A program made the position numbers and the translations under genes. The notes beneath the pieces are model-generated. The model was not told where the DNA came from. It saw only the letters and a program-made list of their open reading frames with translations, and did not search any database. From the NCBI GenBank assembly GCA_022842255.1, contig JALHPW010000133.1, forward strand, positions 1-7,941: a stretch of 7,941 nucleotides of DNA. The letters run 5' to 3'. The DNA comes from Saprospiraceae bacterium. GTDB lineage: Bacteria; Bacteroidota; Bacteroidia; Chitinophagales; Saprospiraceae. Shown here one piece after another: positions 6,385 to 7,941 of this stretch (position 1 is the first letter of the stretch; every line of letters begins with the position of its first letter).

Positions 6385-6392
6385 TACCTTTG
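6385..6392 (+). promoter_or_regulatory. -7 box of the secreted propeller gene
   Basis: This is an exact TACCTTTG, 21 bases before the ATG at 6414 and followed by a purine-rich AAAAGGAAA (6401-6409) that could serve as a ribosome-binding site. No clear TTTG is seen 19-21 bases upstream. The box lies inside the longer open frame that begins at 6348, which argues that the frame's upstream part is untranslated. It and the opposite-facing ACMSD box define a 111-base divergent promoter region (6303-6413). Confidence 0.6.
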
Positions 6393-6413
6393 GTCTTTCA
6401 AAAAGGAAATTTC

Positions 6414-7796
6414 ATGAAAAAACTGTTTTTATCTTTGATAATCAGTGCTGTTGTGCTGAATGTTTGCCAAAGCCAGACCACTTGGGCGTTTAGCCAGTTG
6501 GGCCACTGGGACGATAATTCGTTGCCCATTGCCTCCCCAAACAATTTAAAATTACAATACAGCGGATGTTGGGGCCATGCCGTCAACGGACGCGAATACG
6601 CCGTAGTGGGTGGGGCAGAGCATGTGTTGTTTTTTGACATCACAGAACCCACCACCCCTCAATTAGTGGGAAAATTTAAAGGGACGGTGAATACGGTATG
6701 GCGTGAATTCAAGTCCTACAAAAACCGCATTTATGCAGTGTCTGATGCCAGCACGGAGGGTTTGATGATTTTTGACATGAGCCATGCCGAAGATACGATC
6801 GTTCGGACGTATTGGAGCACCGAATTTTTTGAAAAAGCCCACACAATAACGCTGGATACCACGTCCGGGCGTATTTATCTGAACGGGGGCAACGCTACAC
6901 AAGGCATTATGGTCCTGGATGTGAGCCAAAACCCAGACCAACCCACTTTTCTTGCCCATGCCCAATTTCAGGGCGGGGGACTGCACGACTCCTACGTGCG
7001 CAATGACACGATTTACGCTTCTTCGGGCTTTGAGGGATATTACATTTATGACATGAAAAACCCGCTTAACCCGGTTCTGCTTGCGGAGTTAAACACAGGC
7101 GGGTATAACCATAACTCCTGGTTGAACACGGCCGGTACCTATGCCTACTATACGGAGGAAATTCCGGACGGCCGACCGGTACAAATCATTGATTTACAGA
7201 ATCTTGCATTAGGAGAAATTGAAGTTGCCGGTTCTTTTCTGGATAAGTTCTCGGTAGCCGGAGGCGAGCATACGGCCATTCCACACAATGTTTACATCAA
7301 GGACGACATCCTTTTCAACTCGCAATACGAGGACGGATTGCTGGCCTACGACATCAGCAATCCTACCCAACCGGTTTTGCTGGCGCACTACGATACGCAC
7401 CCTGAAAATATCATGTACAACCAATATCGCGGTAACTGGGGCAATTACCCTTGGCTACCATCCGGTAACATCATAGCGGCGGATATGCAAAACGGGTTGT
7501 ATGTTTTAAAACTGAGTAATACTTCCGTTGACACGAAAAATCCGGAATCCCAACTCGGCGTTCAAATCTCCCCGAATCCTGCACAGGATGTGTTGACCAT
7601 TCGCTTATACAATCAGGAACCCACAGATTGGTCCTGGAATCTCCGCAATGCAGCGGGCCAAACCATTTCGTCTGGAAACGAGCAGCTTTCCACCGAGACC
7701 TCGTTGCAGCTCGGTGCTTTGCCGCAGGGACTTTATTTTGTGGAAATCCGCGATTCAGAGGGCAAATCTGCTGTACGGAAAGTGGTGGTGGAGTAA
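6414..7796 (+). CDS. Secreted choice-of-anchor B beta-propeller with T9SS sorting domain
   Basis: This is a predicted extracellular protein of 460 aa. Residues 1-21 form a Sec signal peptide (MKK, then hydrophobic LFLSLIISAVVL, ending near CQSQ). Residues about 45-370 are a beta-propeller of LVIVD-like repeats with recurring hydrophobic-x-D-h-x-NP-x-x-P-hLL strands (FFDITEPTTPQLVG, VLDVSQNPDQPTFL, IYDMKNPLNPVLL, AYDISNPTQPVLL). Residues about 382-460 are a type A T9SS C-terminal domain (ISPNPAQDVLTIRL, LPQGLYFVEI, ending VRKVVVE), so it should cross the outer membrane by the type IX system and be anchored or released. The overall pattern matches the family annotated as choice-of-anchor B, whose function is unknown. 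ATG 6414 is chosen over 6348 because it gives a proper signal peptide and has an RBS and -7 box just ahead. I infer seven blades, and a histidine recurs at the same blade position. Confidence 0.88.
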   Translation: MKKLFLSLIISAVVLNVCQSQTTWAFSQLGHWDDNSLPIASPNNLKLQYSGCWGHAVNGREYAVVGGAEHVLFFDITEPTTPQLVGKFKGTVNTVWREFKSYKNRIYAVSDASTEGLMIFDMSHAEDTIVRTYWSTEFFEKAHTITLDTTSGRIYLNGGNATQGIMVLDVSQNPDQPTFLAHAQFQGGGLHDSYVRNDTIYASSGFEGYYIYDMKNPLNPVLLAELNTGGYNHNSWLNTAGTYAYYTEEIPDGRPVQIIDLQNLALGEIEVAGSFLDKFSVAGGEHTAIPHNVYIKDDILFNSQYEDGLLAYDISNPTQPVLLAHYDTHPENIMYNQYRGNWGNYPWLPSGNIIAADMQNGLYVLKLSNTSVDTKNPESQLGVQISPNPAQDVLTIRLYNQEPTDWSWNLRNAAGQTISSGNEQLSTETSLQLGALPQGLYFVEIRDSEGKSAVRKVVVE

Positions 7797-7798
7797 TT

Positions 7799-7906
7799 GG
7801 GAAAGGGTTGATAGGGTTTATGGGGTTGATTAGGTTTATCGATTGAACCGTGGGGCATATCAATATCAACCCCATCAACCCAATAAACCCTATCAACCCT
7901 TTTTCC
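7799..7906 (+). repeat. Large hairpin of 9-bp NGGGTTKAT repeats, likely terminator
   Basis: This starts 2 bases after the propeller stop codon. The left arm 7799-7845 is a run of 9-base units on the + strand (GGGTTGAT, AGGGTTTAT, GGGGTTGAT, TAGGTTTAT). The right arm 7861-7906 carries the same units inverted (on the minus strand GGGTTGAT, AGGGTTTAT, TGGGTTGAT, GGGGTTGAT), and the loop is 7846-7860. The outermost 17 bases pair perfectly (GGGTTGATAGGGTTTAT), with only scattered mismatches further in. TTTTT at 7900-7904 follows the core stem, so it should work as an intrinsic terminator for the propeller gene. Because 9 is a multiple of 3, the repeat reads as Ile-Asn-Pro tripeptides on the minus strand, but no gene is supported there. 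Confidence 0.8.
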
Positions 7907-7941
7907 AAACCAACATCCAGCCCATTCTGTAAAATTCAGGA
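7907..7941. other. Non-coding tail of the window
   Basis: Thirty-five bases after the repeat hairpin, up to the window edge. No gene start, promoter box or structure can be supported here. Confidence 0.4.

Noticed and set aside
6348..6413. Upstream in-frame start for the propeller protein (adds 22 residues).
   Set aside because: It would bury the signal peptide, and it overlaps the TACCTTTG box and the AAAAGGAAA site that serve the ATG at 6414.
6414..6476. Lipoprotein signal with Cys18 in the propeller protein.
   Set aside because: The residues before the cysteine (LNV) do not fit the lipobox, which needs a small residue at -1. A standard Sec signal with a T9SS tail fits better.
7471..7908. 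145-codon minus-strand frame rich in INPINPINP.
   Set aside because: The Asn-Pro repeats are simply a translation of the 9-bp DNA repeat, and the rest is antisense to the T9SS domain.
1..7941. CRISPR array, tRNA, rRNA, insertion sequence or prophage signs.
   Set aside because: No spaced direct repeats, cloverleaf-like segments, transposase motifs or terminal inverted repeats with target duplications were seen.

Overview
The window reads as a chromosomal segment of a Bacteroidota bacterium. Three lines of evidence support this. One protein has a type IX secretion (Por) C-terminal sorting domain. Exact TACCTTTG boxes, matching the Bacteroidota -7 promoter consensus TAnnTTTG, sit just ahead of three gene starts. 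Most genes lack a Shine-Dalgarno sequence. The protein style and the 9-bp NGGGTTKAT repeats would suit a Saprospiria-like lineage, but that finer placement is inference.

Layout. Bases 1-2127 hold a carotenoid pair on the + strand: phytoene desaturase crtI, cut by the window edge at its 5' end, then phytoene synthase crtB after 12 bases. The crtB/XRE gap contains a long imperfect palindrome and one or two promoter-like signals, followed by a small orphan XRE-family HTH protein (2294-2638). Next is a glycerolipid-type acyltransferase with a C-terminal membrane region (2750-4066). After it comes a class V PLP enzyme (4124-5299) whose stop codon is one base from that of a convergent gene for aminocarboxymuconate-semialdehyde decarboxylase (ACMSD, 5301-6302, minus). 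Divergent from ACMSD is a secreted seven-repeat beta-propeller of the choice-of-anchor B type with a T9SS tail (6414-7796). The window ends in a large hairpin built from 9-bp repeats.

How the genes work together. CrtB joins two geranylgeranyl diphosphates into phytoene and CrtI desaturates it towards lycopene, so the left end is the core of carotenoid pigment synthesis. ACMSD belongs to the kynurenine/tryptophan catabolic branch, where it diverts carbon from quinolinate and NAD. The PLP enzyme facing it is not a recognisable kynureninase and its substrate is unknown. The acyltransferase probably serves membrane lipid synthesis. The secreted propeller has no known substrate. Apart from crtI-crtB there is no clear operon. 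The window is mostly ordinary metabolic chromosome, and the less usual signals are in the intergenic DNA and in the histidine pattern of the propeller.
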